From assembly GCF_000002425.4 (NCBI RefSeq), contig NC_037269.1, positions 14,543,309 to 14,607,308 on the forward strand: 64,000 bases of DNA, given 5' to 3'. Origin of the DNA: Physcomitrium patens (taxonomy: Eukaryota; Streptophyta; Bryopsida; Funariales; Funariaceae). The notes beneath the pieces were generated by a model. It saw only the letters and a program-made list of their open reading frames with translations. It made no database searches and was not told where the DNA came from. Below, piece after piece: positions 1 to 12,034 of the stretch (its first letter is position 1; each line of letters starts with the position of its first letter). A program made the translations under genes and the position numbers.

Positions 1-194
1 TCAACAACAATCAAATAACTAGATGGTCTTCCCGCCCTCGTATGGGACACTACCAATGGTTGAGAGGCCCTATCAATCATCTTCGAAGAAAACAAAGATC
101 AGAGTATGTGACGAATACAATTCGTTGCATCATAGATTTTCTCAATATATGATGACCGCTCTTCGTGGAACTCATCCCTAGAAGGGGGAGGTAA
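1..194 (+). mobile_element. 3' internal end of a Ty3/gypsy chromovirus copy, cut by the window edge
   Basis: This stretch matches the last part of elements A (48118-48311) and B (60955-61146) almost base for base. It carries the last 49 or so codons of the same open sense frame, ending in TGA at about position 150. A purine-rich tract at 180-191, followed by TAA, lies directly before the LTR start and is the likely polypurine tract for plus-strand priming. The rest of the element lies left of the window. Confidence 0.85.
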
Positions 195-643
195 TGTCAT
201 GGACATATGCATGTAAGCTAGTAATTACATGTAAAAATAAGTAGAAGTAAGTAAAAGTAGGTAAAAATAAGTTAATTCTATAATATTTATTATGGAAGCT
301 TCCTAGAAGCTTTATAGATGCTGCTTTGACTTTATAGGTGTCTTTAATTGACTTTTTGGATTAGAAACGTGGTCAATAAGTTGGCCATGTGCTACACATG
401 TTGTTAGCTTGAAGACCCTAGTTAGATAGTATATATAGAAACAAGAGTGAAGGCTTCTTCATTCTTATCAACTCTTTTCTTGCTTCCAGTCTAGTTTCAA
501 GGGTCTCCAATTTTCTTGGCTTTTGGCAATAGCCATTCCAGTTTCTTTCTTAATATACATATCAAGTTATTTCTATTTTGTCATCTTTCTTTGAGAGAGG
601 TCTTCCTTGTTTATTTGTCTTTATCAAGTTTTTGTCTTTGACA
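195..643 (+). repeat. 3' LTR of the edge element, with an internal deletion
   Basis: It starts TGTCATGGACA and ends TTTGACA, like the 558-561 bp LTRs of elements A and B, but is only 449 bp long. The missing segment, relative to the other copies, lies between the 'gaagacc' and 'ctagttagatag' motifs just before the TATA box. The paired palindromes GAAGCTTC (295-302) and GAAGCTTT (306-313) and the TATATATAG promoter motif are kept. Confidence 0.85.
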
Positions 644-1192
644 GTTATAAACATATATTTATTGTAATTATTACTTACATGATATGAATAGGTAGAAGTA
701 GGTAAAAGTAGATTAATTTCATAATATCTTCTAGAGAAGCTTCCTTGAAGCTCGATAGACATTGCTTTGACTTTACATGTATTTATACTTGATTGGTAGG
801 TTAGAAACTTGGTCAACAAGTTAACCACGTCCCACACATGTTGGTAGCTTGTGGAAAAAGCTAACTATGTGGTGCCTATATAAAAAACTTGCCTTGCAAG
901 TTAAGATATGTGTTGTGCAAAGTCAACACATTTTTGGAGGTCCTATAGAATGTTGCTATGTAGCTCCTGGATAGATAGTATATATAGAGGCAAGAGTGAA
1001 GCCTTCTTCACTCTTGTCAATTCTTTTCTTGATTCTAGTCTAGTTTCAAGGGTCTCTAGTTTTCTTGTCTTTTGGCAATAACCATTCCAGTTTCTTTCTT
1101 AATATACATATTTAGTTATTTCTATTTTGTCATCTTTCTTTGAGAAAAGTCTCACTTGTTTATTTGTTTTTATCAAGTTCTTATCCTTGACA
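644..1192 (+). repeat. Second LTR of an older subfamily, abutting the first
   Basis: A related but diverged LTR of about 549 bp, ending TCCTTGACA at 1192. Its 5' end (aacatatatttattg) matches the old minus-strand LTR split at 43314-43679 and 48875-49056, so it belongs to that subfamily. No gag or pol sequence separates it from the preceding LTR, and I see no 5-bp target duplication. It is a solo LTR, or the remnant of recombination between neighbouring elements. Confidence 0.75.
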
Positions 1193-1236
1193 TTATAATA
1201 TAAAGTAATATATTATTTTTTTATACATGGAATATA

Positions 1237-1280
<44 letters not shown>

Positions 1281-1541
1281 TTAATTGAAAAAATATAAAA
1301 ACTTTGATAATAATTAAATATTATTAATTGATAATATTTATTGCTTATATAGATGTATAGATTATATATAATATTGCTATTGTCACCAAAGTTTTGTTAT
1401 TGCCACTATCACTTTTTATTTATTACATGCTACCTTTGTTTAAAACCTCTCAAATATATATATATATATATATATATATCTCTTGGAATTAAAAAAAATC
1501 TAAAAATATATTTTGATTGAATGACAAATTGTGGTGACATT

Positions 1542-1585
<44 letters not shown>

Positions 1586-2245
1586 GTTTTTGTAACATCT
1601 ATTTCAAAATTTAGCATTGATATGCTGATTATATGCTGATTATATCTGAATTTACTAAAAAAAAAATACTAAGCGAAGAATAAGAAGCCTCAAATAATTA
1701 GTTAATAATGCATACTTTGAGGTTTTAATTTGTATAAAAATGTAATGTAGGTGTTAAATGGAAACCAATATTTAGATTAAAAAGTCCATTAAATTAAGAA
1801 ATTTCATAAACATAACCAGTACAATATATAAAAGTCATGAAAGAAATTATTACTTGGGCATTAGTGATTATGCAAATATACTAATTTACTATTTTTTTAT
1901 TTTTTTATTTTTTGTGGGGTTTAGTCCATTTCGAGCTAGCATCCGAATTAGTTCAGCAGCGAGATGATCTTAGTGCCATCTCCATACAATATGCAATGGA
2001 ACAAAAAATCGGTCAATACAGCTTTGAGATTACATTTTGTGGCGTCAGCATGAAATTGCAGTTGGGTTGTGGAAGTGGATGCTTGCAGTGTCGGTGGGAG
2101 CACATCTTCATCTTTAGCTCATATTCTTCTCAAGATCTTATTTCAGGCCCTTTTGCATGTCCCACGTTTGTTTGTTTCCGTTTGGAAATTTCTGTGGTCC
2201 CATCACTGGTCATGAGCTCTGTGTCGGCATTAGTCGGGAAAGATT

Positions 2246-2281
<36 letters not shown>

Positions 2282-2292
2282 GGAAAGATTAT

Positions 2293-2344
<52 letters not shown>

Positions 2345-2964
2345 GTGAGTGTATTTATACTTATAGTTTGCGTGGGGGTGATTTTGGAGCAGTGGGGTTC
2401 TTTGATCGTGATTTGAAGGTGCAAGCCTGTTTTGTTGCGTATCTATGCCTCGTGCTGGTGTCGCAGCCTCGGCGTTTAAGCTTCGTAACATTTGGCACAT
2501 TCACAACCTTCACAGGTGAGGTATCTGGGGTCTCAGTAACTAACTATGTGGGGTTTTCCTTGCACATACTATTCTGGCTTATTCTCCTTTATGGATGAGA
2601 ATTGGCTAAGCTCGGGAGATGAACTGGTAGATCAAATGCTGTATGCTTGTTCTCAATCTTGTGTATTTTAGCTGTTGTGTATATGGTTTGGTAAAGCCAT
2701 GGTGAAGTCGATCGGCGTGGGCTTTGTAATTTTGGGTGAGCCCAATGTTTGTGAGTGGGGATCTGTTGTTGAAGTGTGTCAATCTGTAACCCTAATCATG
2801 GGCGTTTGTATTATTGTTTTGATGTGGTGCTCAATTGGGACACTTACTCGACCGGCTTGAATGTGTCGGTAAAGCAACGGTGCCGATTGTAATTGGGGTT
2901 CAGATGAGCTGATGAATTGAAACCTGTGTCGAGGTGCAGGGTCCGATCACAACAGACAAGACTC
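1193..2964. other. Non-coding stretch with dinucleotide microsatellites
   Basis: AT-rich to about 1910, then of mixed composition. It holds (TA)n at 1232-1281, 1453-1479 and 1549-1573 (running into (CA)n to 1585), (AT)n at 2248-2278, and a compound (AC)n/(AT)n tract at 2290-2343. Frames across 1912-2598 are open mainly because of these repeats. The part from about 2600 on is probably promoter and 5' UTR of the sirtuin gene. An upstream targeting-peptide exon spliced to the possible acceptor at 2938-2939 cannot be excluded. I recognise no other gene. Confidence 0.6.
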
Positions 2965-5851
2965 ATGAGTGACTCAGTAGAGGAGTTCAGTTCGGTCTTT
3001 CAACATGCCAAGGTCATTGTCTTTGTATTGCGAAGCAGTTTTTTTCTTCCTTGGTGTTGAAGTGGATTAATGATGTGAATTTCTCACTTTTTTTTGGATC
3101 ACCTTAGGAGATTAGGATTTAATGAAACTCGTCTCAAAGGCAATTCCGAAAACCCTTATGTTGTTTCATGTCATTTAGTGTTCCATGTGTTGCCTTGTCT
3201 TGATCTCTAATGTGTGTTTATGGAGACGATGCAGAAAGTTGTTGTGTTGACAGGAGCAGGAATATCAGCGGAATCAGGCATTCCAACTTTCCGTGGAGAA
3301 GGTGGCCTGTGGCGCGACTTCGATGCTACAGTAAGTGCATTTTCTTTCTCCTTCATGATTTTTATTTATTTATTTATTTTTAGTGCTTCAGATTCACTTG
3401 GTTACCTCGCAACTTAGGCGGAATCATGTGTTCGTGGATCCTGCCTAAGTGTTCCGAAGCAGCTTCCAGCTTATTGATTCGACTTTTGTATTTTGAAAGG
3501 AACTTGCTACCCCGGGTGCTTTCGCAGCAAATCCCTCCCTAGTATGGGAGTTTTATCATTATCGTAGGTATGCCTCAATATTGGCCATTCTTATCCCATC
3601 ATTGCTCGAGTCTTCTTCCTATTAACATTGCTTTCGACATTTGGTGAGCTCTAGTTAAAGTTCAACTAGAATTAATGCTGATTTGCTGGTTGTTTATGAA
3701 CATTCGCCTCACTGTTGCATTTATTTTATATGACAAATGTATTCTTCTGAGAAGAATGTTCGAATTTAAATTGGTTGCTTGCAGAACTATCGTTGCTGGA
3801 GCTTCACCTAATGCAGGCCACTACGCTGTAGCTGCATTGCAGAGGAGATGCAGACGCCTAGGGAAAGACTTCATTCTCCTCACTCAGGTGCTTCGTTTTA
3901 CCTCAAGATGAACTCTTTTGGTGTGTTTCATAAAGATTTGTCAACCTGCCTATTTGGTTGCCGCGATTGGGTTTTTCAGTGTCAGTATGGTTTCATTTTC
4001 ACATTGGCGCTTTAAGAGCATCGTTCTGTATGTAGCTGTTGTAATGCTCCAACCCTACAACGTATCATTTGCTTCTTGCTTTAAGTTACAACTGGGCATG
4101 TAGCGCTTCTGATTGTTTGTCTGCTTTCCTCTTATTGTATTAATGTGGTGCAGAACATTGATGGGCTCCATGCCAAAGCTGGTAGCACCGATGTGGTTGA
4201 GCTTCACGGCTCCTTGTGGGAGACTCGCTGTTGTCATTGCAAGGCAGTGGAAGCGAATAGGAACATGCCCATATGTCCAGCTCTCGATGGCAAGGTACTT
4301 ACGATTTAGTTTGATTGAACATGAGTATCTACTTTTAATGTGAATAGAGTGTTTTCTCTTTTGTAGACTGAAGCAGTTGGATTTGAGTTGGGTTCCGTTA
4401 TTCGTACTGCTGTAGTCACGACCACTGGCCTGGCTACAATCAGCATGAGGTTGATGGATCTGGCTTGCACTCAGCGCCAAAGGATGTAGTTTTTCAAATA
4501 AAATTAAGGGGATCCGAAACATATAGGGATACGTGCGCGCTAAAAAGGTAGTTATGTAAGCTTGTGGTTTCAGGTTTTCAAGTTTCTTCCAGGACATCTG
4601 ATAAATTTGGAACGACATAGGGTGAATTAGTATAGACCTTGCGCAAGGATCACACGAAAGAATTTAGAAATACTTGAATTCTATCGAATCTGATGATGCG
4701 TGTGTTTAAACTCTATTGGGCTTTTTCAGGGAGCACCAGACACTGTTCATGAAGCCAATATCCCATCAATGCAATTGCCTCGTTGTAATAAGTGCAATGG
4801 CTTACTGCGGCCTCGTGTTATTTGGTTTGGAGAGTGTCTAGAGCGGGATGTTTTGAGGCGTACCGATGATGCGCTGCAAGGATGCGACTTGCTCTTGGTA
4901 GTTGGGACTTCGGCTGTGGTCTACGTGAGTACTAAACCCATCTAATTGATAGTACGTTTTGGAACTTTAGTAATTGCTAGTTTGTTGGTGATCACGCACT
5001 CGCTACATGAATAAATTGGAGTTTATTTAACCCTTCTTTCAACCACTTCTGGTAGTCTAAAACAGGCTGGCACTTATTTAAAATCACTTGCCCGACAGAG
5101 GCACATTGTTCTGTATGTAACCCATGCTAGCCTTTATTATTGATTGCTGAAATTAAAGAGGATCTTCACAAGTCTTAGTGGTGATCTTTTCAGTGGAAGA
5201 AGTTCAGATTATGAGGGGGTTTCAGTATCACTAGGTTATAGTTAGATATCAAAAGTTGCAACAGTAATCTATTATATGAGCGTGAGCATCACATGCAACT
5301 AAATTTGGTTGAATTCTTCTCATTGATTGCGTGCAGCCTGCTGCAGGGTATGCCCCCTTGGTAAAGTCACAGGGAGGGGTGGTTGCAGAATTCAACACAG
5401 AAGATACACCTATCAGCTATAATTGCCGGTAATTTCCTTTTTTGAAGACAAAAACTGCATAAAATTTTAAACTTTTGGCGGCAAACAAAAGAATTTTTTT
5501 CACATCAATTGGTTACTCGGAGTAAGTTTGATTTGTTCACACGGCAGCTGGGTATGTGTCTGTTAAACTCCAAGTAGAGAACGGCGGCCAAAATAATATA
5601 AGCATGTTGCTCTAGATACGTTGCAGCTTTTCTGGAGAAATATGATGGAAGTGGAACTGCACACGGATTTCGTGGAATCTCTGCTCCAGGATGATAGGCT
5701 TAGATCGAGAATTGGCTTAGCACTCCGAGAAAAATCTCAATACCTTCTTGTTGCCTTCCGCAGGTTCAAATTTCAGGGACCCTCGTCAGTGAAGTTGCCT
5801 ACGGCTCTTGGCATTGGAGAAGATGAGCTAGCTGAAATGAAGGAGACTTAA
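2965..5851 (+). CDS. Class III (SIRT5-like) NAD-dependent protein deacylase
   Basis: Eight exons: 2965-3012, 3235-3330, 3500-3567, 3785-3887, 4154-4294, 4730-4924, 5337-5428, 5764-5851. All introns are GT-AG and all junctions keep frame, giving 276 aa. Family knowledge: sirtuins remove acyl groups from lysine using NAD. Visible landmarks are the NAD loop [14 protein letters not shown] (23-36), Tyr67-x-x-Arg70 in the WEFYHYRR context (the pair that recognises succinyl/malonyl-lysine in SIRT5), NID at 106-108, catalytic His123 in ELHGS, zinc cysteines 131/134 and 171/174, and the VGTS and EFNTE motifs. The order and wording follow human SIRT5 and bacterial CobB rather than the SIRT4 or SIRT6 types, to which the two Arabidopsis sirtuins belong. 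Exon 1 (16 codons) supplies the usual helix before the NAD loop. The true start could lie further upstream, since no transit peptide is visible in this model. The substrate preference is inference from the Tyr/Arg pair. Confidence 0.9.
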
Positions 5852-7045
5852 CGACTTATATCAGGAAAACAATTCCTGGGTGTTCATTGTCCTACTCGAG
5901 TGTTGTGAGACTTGCCTCCATTTCCTCGCTCGTCGGATCATGGTCTGTAATAGATTCCTGAGAACGATGCTTATTGATTGACCTGGTGAGGTTCCAAAAC
6001 CTGGGCAGATATCAAATTGATGTAGTGTATGACCCACAATATTGAAAATGGTTCACTTTTGTACGAAAGCTTCCAAGTCGCATCTCTAAAAACAAGCAGA
6101 GGTGCCACAAAATGGATTTCCATGCTTCTTTACTGTCTCCCATATACAAATCAACTTCAATTACAGTTGTACACATCAGCTACCATTTGTACACATCATC
6201 CGAATGGTTTAAATGCATGTAACGCCGTAGTTACGGTAACCCTGAATTGCCCAAATCAACCGATTTGGCTTGCCTTATCAGGACACAGCCAGGGATAGAA
6301 TGTGAGAGATGGCATACTATTAGCAGCAGGCTGCATACGATTGTGTGCATGTCATGAGAACTCTGAATTTGTGAGAAAAAATTAGATATGTCAGCAGGCA
6401 AGCTTCTTCACCTTACCATGGACTTCCCAACTACCTTCTAGGTCCCTCCCTCTCTCCCTGTTTTCTTCCTAGTGTCTACGACTACTTCCTTTCGTCGTTG
6501 AACGAATCCGCAGCACCTCGAGTATCAGTTTCCTTGGTAAATGTTTCTGCTAACACAAACTATTGGAAGAGTTCAGTGTAACGACAAAGTTCACTTCATC
6601 AGCATGATATCACAACAATACCAATGACGTTTCTATGTCGTTCTTTCCTCCCCTGTATTCAAACTGACGGCACGACCAAGACCAAATGGAGACGAATTTC
6701 TGAAAGTGCATTGCGACATTGGGAAGCATACAAATCGATGTCATGCTTTCCTCAAGCTAAGCTCACGGTGACTATCAGTTTGCATTCATCCAAACTGAGC
6801 TCTTACCATATAGATGGATGGATTGTGGGGATGCATATCATCTCGAATTCTATCGTCTCCCTCGTAAGCTACGGCATTGCCAGCGCTCCAGCGCCTGCGC
6901 ACGTAATCCTTACGAACCTCGGCCCCAATCCAGTGGTGCCTCCAGATTGCCGAACTTGTTGCAGTATTGTGGGTTTGCGAGAGCAGTTGTTAATCTGTGT
7001 CCCGTAGCTTTGATTCCTGTGGAAGTGTAGTGAGGAGGGAGAGCT
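5852..7045. other. Spacer between sirtuin and SufC genes
   Basis: It should contain the sirtuin 3' UTR and the SufC promoter and 5' UTR. Several short frames are open, but none resembles a known protein or shows splice structure. I see no repeat or RNA gene. Confidence 0.5.
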
Positions 7046-9465
7046 ATGGTGTCCCGCTCTTCGTTCTGCCAGCGTTTCGCTGCTGGAGTGGGAGGATTAC
7101 CCACAAGCATACGCAATGGGGCAGCACGGGCTGGCGATGTTGGAAGAGCGCGAGTGCCCGTTGTTGCTGGAAGGGTGCAACTGCGGGAGAAAGGAGTGCT
7201 GGTGTGCGGGGAAGAGGTGGGTAGCTTGAAGACCCAAAGCCGGAGGAGATGGAGAGAAGGAAGCTCTAGCTCTGTGACTGTGTCAACGAATGCAATGTCC
7301 GCGCAGCTTGAAGAGGAGCCAGCAGCGAAGGGTGAGGCGCGCGTGATTCTTGAGGTCCAGGGTTTAAGGGCTGTAGTGGCCGACACTCGGCAAGAAATCC
7401 TGAATGGTGTGGATCTTGTTATTCGGGAGGGGGAGGTGAGTTTGATTTCTTCGTAGTGGAGTATCAATTTAGACCCTAGTTTTTATTACAAATGGCATGG
7501 ACAGAGTCTCTGTAAATTGCAGGGAAGTGGTTCTCGAATATGTCCATGCGTGGTGTTGAAGCGAATAATCTGCATGGAGCCAACCGAACGAATTGCTCCG
7601 AATTTATAAGCTATATTGCGAAGAACGGCACTAGGAATTTTATCGTTCTAGTTCTTCTATTTGTGTTGGAAATTGCACTGAAGTCGCTTATAGACTAGAT
7701 TCCCTGGTTAGAATGAGAGAGCAGGTACCTGACTGGTCCCGATCATTGGTGATGCAGGTGCATGCGATAATGGGGAAGAACGGGTCAGGGAAGAGCACAC
7801 TATCTAAGGTTGCCATTCTGGGACTGGAATAACATTAGTTTTCATGTTCTATATCTCTTCTAGTCCCCAGATGTCATTGAGGCTGTGTTGCCCTAATGTT
7901 TTTTTAGTTGTTGTATCGAAACATTTCTACCTTGCCGTCGCAAGTAATTTCACGGGGTTTCGTCTAGAGCATGGCAGCTCATCTTTGAATTTCATGGTGG
8001 TTACGCAGGTACTTGTTGGTCATCCAGACTATGAAGTGACAGGAGGAACTGCCATTTTTAAGGGGGAGAACCTCTTTGATAAAGAACCTGAAGAAAGAAG
8101 TCATTGTGGTCTTTTTCTAAGTTTCCAGTCTCCAGTTGAAATTCCTGGAGTGAGCAACATGGATTTTCTTCGCATGGCTTGCAATGCCAGGCGAAATGCA
8201 CGAGGGCTTGAGGAGCTTGGTCCACTTGAGGTAATTTGACAAGACCTGCTTGTATGCATGTGTGTGTTGTTTTTGTCGTCTTGTTTATTCGTTTTCGTCT
8301 TTCTTTCTTACTTTTTAATTTAAATTTAAGTTAATTTAATTTAATTTTTTATTTTGTATTTTTAATTAAAAACTTTTGATGGAAGTTGAAGTTGTTCAGA
8401 CAGTTACTGGTTTTGTTCCATACATGAAACCTTTGGAAAGAGTAAGTCTAGTTCATGGTAATGTACGTCGATCAGATTTTCCATGAACTTTATTGGGTGC
8501 AGTTTTATGGTGATCTAGTAACTGTTTTTTTTTCCCTTTTACAGTTTTATGGATTCGTTGCTGAAAAGCTTACAGCTTTGAACATGGACCCAAGATTTTT
8601 GGACCGTAATGTCAACGAGGGCTTCAGTGGAGGTGAAAAGAAGCGAAACGAAATCTTGCAACTATCGGTAAGTAGTTGGAAAACGGCGTTTTATTTAATT
8701 AGAAATGCAGTATATGATGTTGAAGTTGTTTCAGACGTCCTAGTTCTTGAGCACAGATATGAAGTGGTTGCTTTTTTGGATTAAACCCAGTAATTGGATT
8801 ACGACTGGTTTACCAATTTGACCTATTATCCTCATTACACTTGAGCTAAAAACCAGTAATGAGATACATTTGGATGTTGTGCTCAATTAGTGATAGATAT
8901 CCATAACGAAGTAATTAATGACCTCCTATCAAGCAACATATGCATGATGACACGTGGTAATTTCAAGGGCTAGATCACTGAATAGAGATCGTGATAAGCA
9001 GGTGCTCGAAGCGGACATGGCTATTTTGGACGAGATCGACTCTGGCCTGGACATTGACGCCCTACGAGATGTCGCAAATGCGGTTGTTGGTTTGAAGAAA
9101 GATAACAATGCCATTCTTATGATCACTCATTATCAGCGCCTGTTGGATTACATCATGCCCACCTATGTGCATATCATGGTAAGGCAACGTCTTTGAATGA
9201 TTTTATAGCATCAGTTGACCTCGTGGCCTCAAACAAAGTTGTGTATAAATCCAGCTCACCTGTAGTTGCTTTCATAATAGGTTTACTTTCATGCTTTCAG
9301 CTCTAGATCCAACACTATTACACCTTCGAATTTGTATGTCCATTTCTTTATTCGAATTCTATGCGGTTGCAGGAGGCTGGACGGATCGTGAAGACAGGTG
9401 ATATGTCACTAGCAGCGCAACTTGAGGCAGGTGGTTACAACGCCGTGCAGGCTATGAAAATGTAG
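7046..9465 (+). CDS. SUFC: SufC-type plastid iron-sulfur assembly ATPase (ABC transporter I family 6)
   Basis: Six exons: 7046-7435, 7758-7808, 8009-8230, 8545-8667, 9002-9178, 9373-9465, all phase 0 and all GT-AG, giving 351 aa. SufC is the soluble ABC ATPase of the SufBCD scaffold that builds Fe-S clusters in plastids. Residues 1 to about 90 are rich in Ser, Arg and Ala with few acidic residues and read as a chloroplast transit peptide. The ATPase core starts at about 105. Walker A is GKNGSGKST (136-144), the ABC signature is in [13 protein letters not shown] (about 245-257), Walker B is MAILDE (268-273), and the H-loop His is 305 in [10 protein letters not shown]. There is no membrane segment, as expected for SufC. 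The short 51-bp exon 2 carries the whole Walker A motif. The N-terminus is divergent, but an ATG in good context opens the frame. Confidence 0.94.
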
Positions 9466-10342
9466 AGTTAGAGACTGCATGTTGATGGTACAGCCTACTT
9501 TGCTGCAAGGCATGCACAGGACGTTGCCAATTTTGATCTTATATTAAACAACAACAGTGTCATTGAGAATAACATAATCGTTATGGTGATGTTTACCCCC
9601 AAATCATTGATTGAAAGTTGTTCGTCTTTGACAAGATGCTGCCTATAGTTTGTACACTCTCTGATCTTCAATAGATAGATCATGTTTCTCTTGAAGTATT
9701 CTAGCATTTATTATGGATTATTTTGTAGCATTTATTATGAATACATTCTTGTCCAGAGTGCCACTGATTATTACGGTGTTTTATTTTGTCCGTATTATGA
9801 CTGATTCTTAGTTTGAGGGAAACATAGCGGATCATCAACAATATCATGATTATTTTTAGTATCTGTCTCAACCAAATTTATTTTGTGGCAAGTGAAGTAC
9901 AAATACATGAGAGATGGAGCATAGACATACAATTTGGTATTAAAGACAGGTAAAGTATGAAAGAATTTATTTGTTTTGTTACTTTTTTTATTTAGAAATA
10001 CTTACAAAGGTCCTTACAAAAAAGAGACATCACATGGTGATAGGGGCACTTTATTAAAACTCACAGTCTGCTTATTAGATAGCAAAATAAAATACCAAAG
10101 TAATAACTAGTTCTTAGTGTGACAAATACAGAAGACCTACAAATTTAGTTGCTTGCAATTAAAACACTACCAGGTTAAATAACAACCAAAGTTGTAAGAA
10201 TGATTAAACAACAACAATATTATTATAATATCTAAGGTGTATAATTGAAATACACACTTAGAATACACTTTTAAAACATGTTAATCTATTATAATCATCA
10301 AAAAATTTATGTATATATATATTATTGGCACTCATGTTAATA

Positions 10343-10552
10343 CCAATTGGGAACATGGAATAGCTAGGAACAAGAATGGAGGCTCCAATTGGGAACATGG
10401 AATAGCTAGGAACAAGAATGGAGGCTCCAATTGGGAACATGGAATAGCTAGGAACAAGAATGGAGGCTCCAATTGGGAACATGGAATAGCTAGGAACAAG
10501 AATGGAAGCTCCAATTGGGAACATGGAATAGCTAGGAACAAGAATGGAGGCT
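10343..10552. repeat. Minisatellite, five copies of a 42-bp unit
   Basis: Five head-to-tail copies start at 10343, 10385, 10427, 10469 and 10511, each opening CCAATTGGGAACATGG. They are nearly identical, with one visible base change (GGAGGCT to GGAAGCT) at the end of copy 4. A sixth copy stops after CCAA at 10556. The unit length is a multiple of three, so frames stay open on both strands. A plus frame repeats the 14-residue word NWEHGIARNKNGGS. Confidence 0.95.
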
Positions 10553-10601
10553 CCAAGGGTGCAATGATGCTAAAAATAGAATGGATCGCTTTACCATTCT
10601 C

Positions 10602-10602
<1 letters not shown>

Positions 10603-10644
<42 letters not shown>
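10603..10644. repeat. (CT)n/(TA)n compound microsatellite
   Basis: A CT run followed directly by a TA run, about 50 bp downstream of the 42-bp minisatellite. Confidence 0.9.
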
Positions 10645-12034
10645 GTAGTATGACATAATAGTATGTTTTATACAATTGACCACAAATTCAATCATAAGAT
10701 ATTATAATTTTTAATTTTTACAATTACTCATTTTTGTAAAACCTTGATAATAAGAGGTGCATGATAAAGTAATTTGTATTCTTTAAATTTTGAAGGACAT
10801 AAAAAACACCTTATTTGAAGGTCTGAGACAATGATGATAAAATTGTAGCAAGGCTCTTAAAAGCCAAAGTTTTTAAAATATCACAATTTCCTTATAATTT
10901 ATTGAAATGGAATAAGTAAAAATTCTATCAAATTTGTAAAATAGGCCAATTACCAAGGATACCTCACATTCTCTTGTTAGATTTATGTAAGCAAAGATGT
11001 GACTAAAACAAAAAAATTAACATTTTCTTACAATAATTTGAATGGTTTTTTAAAAAAATAATTTATTTATTTTGAGTTTGATATAATGTTTTGGAAGTAA
11101 AATATTTCTCAAATTTTACAAAAATAATAACAAAGATAAAAATCTTTGTTTCTCTATCCTTATGATGAGTTGAATTATTCAATACAAATCCTATGATACA
11201 ACATCTATAGAATATATTATCCATAATCTTGTACATCTTCATCCACAATAGAATTACCTCAAAAATTCAAACCACATATATCACATATGCAGAATAATAA
11301 ACACATTTTTCTAGACATCATTGTTACATGATTGTAATAAATGTTGATAATTTAACTTCCCTCTCTTTAAAGTTGGTTTAGTGGCAAAGTAAAACCTTTT
11401 ACTTTAACTTTCCTGCAACTAGTAAATGGTCGAGAAACGGTAGATTTTGGGACCTTGAAAGTAGGAACCCCGTTCACACCGTGATAAAACGCTAACCCTA
11501 CTCTCTTTGATTTTAGGGTTCAGTCATGGTTCTGGGTTTAAGGAATTGGGTTGATTGCTTTCAGTCGTCCATCGGCTTGAAAATCTTCACATCCGCAGTA
11601 CAATCGTGTCGAATGAGACGATTCGAGTGTTCTCCTTTTGTTGTTGACCCAGTATTCTACTACAAACTTTCTGCAGGTGGTGAGGATCTTGCTGAAGAGC
11701 ACAAATGTAATGACATTCAGGGCTTGTGTGTCACGGGTTTTTCCACTCTCGAGTCGGTGGATGTGTCGACCCAGTTGAGCAGTCGATGGTTGCGCTCCTG
11801 ATTCTCTGATTATGTTGAGTTGGAATGCAATTTTAGAAGTGTAGTGCATGTATTTTAATTTTTGTAGGATAACTTCATGTTTCCAGGAATATGGGTTCTG
11901 TTTGTTTGGTGCAAATCACGCGCTCTTGCGTATGCTTCACTGGTGAGAAGTGGGGGTCCTTGTGCAGGACGAGCCGATGATTGTGTTGTAAATGAGTAGG
12001 TTTGTGGAGAGAGTATGATGTAGAATTTTGAGCC

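Larger units (their letters stand above)
9466..12034. other. AT-rich spacer between SufC and MTG1 genes
   Basis: It contains the SufC 3' UTR, a 42-bp minisatellite and a CT/TA microsatellite (listed separately), then AT-rich sequence with no recognisable gene. From about 11400 the composition becomes genic, and this is likely MTG1 promoter and 5' UTR. A 91-codon frame at 11526-11801 there has no visible family and is not needed by the MTG1 model, because an in-frame TGA sits directly before the MTG1 ATG. Confidence 0.5.

Noticed and set aside
1912-2598. A 228-codon open frame upstream of the sirtuin
   Set aside because: It runs through TA and CA microsatellites that lack stops by composition. 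It has no family signature and no splice link needed by the sirtuin model.
6910-7467. A 185-codon minus-strand frame
   Set aside because: It is the antisense shadow of SufC exon 1, whose transit peptide and ATPase start are well supported on the plus strand.
10343-10552. CRISPR-like regularly spaced repeats
   Set aside because: The units are contiguous with no variable spacers, and the DNA is eukaryotic. It is a minisatellite.
10258-10653. Protein genes encoding the repeated NWEHG... or SQLEPPFL... words
   Set aside because: Open on both strands only because the 42-bp unit is a multiple of three. No splice sites or flanking coding signal.
11526-11801. Upstream targeting exon for the MTG1 gene
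   Set aside because: An in-frame TGA stands directly before ATG 12035, and no splice pairing joins this frame to it convincingly.
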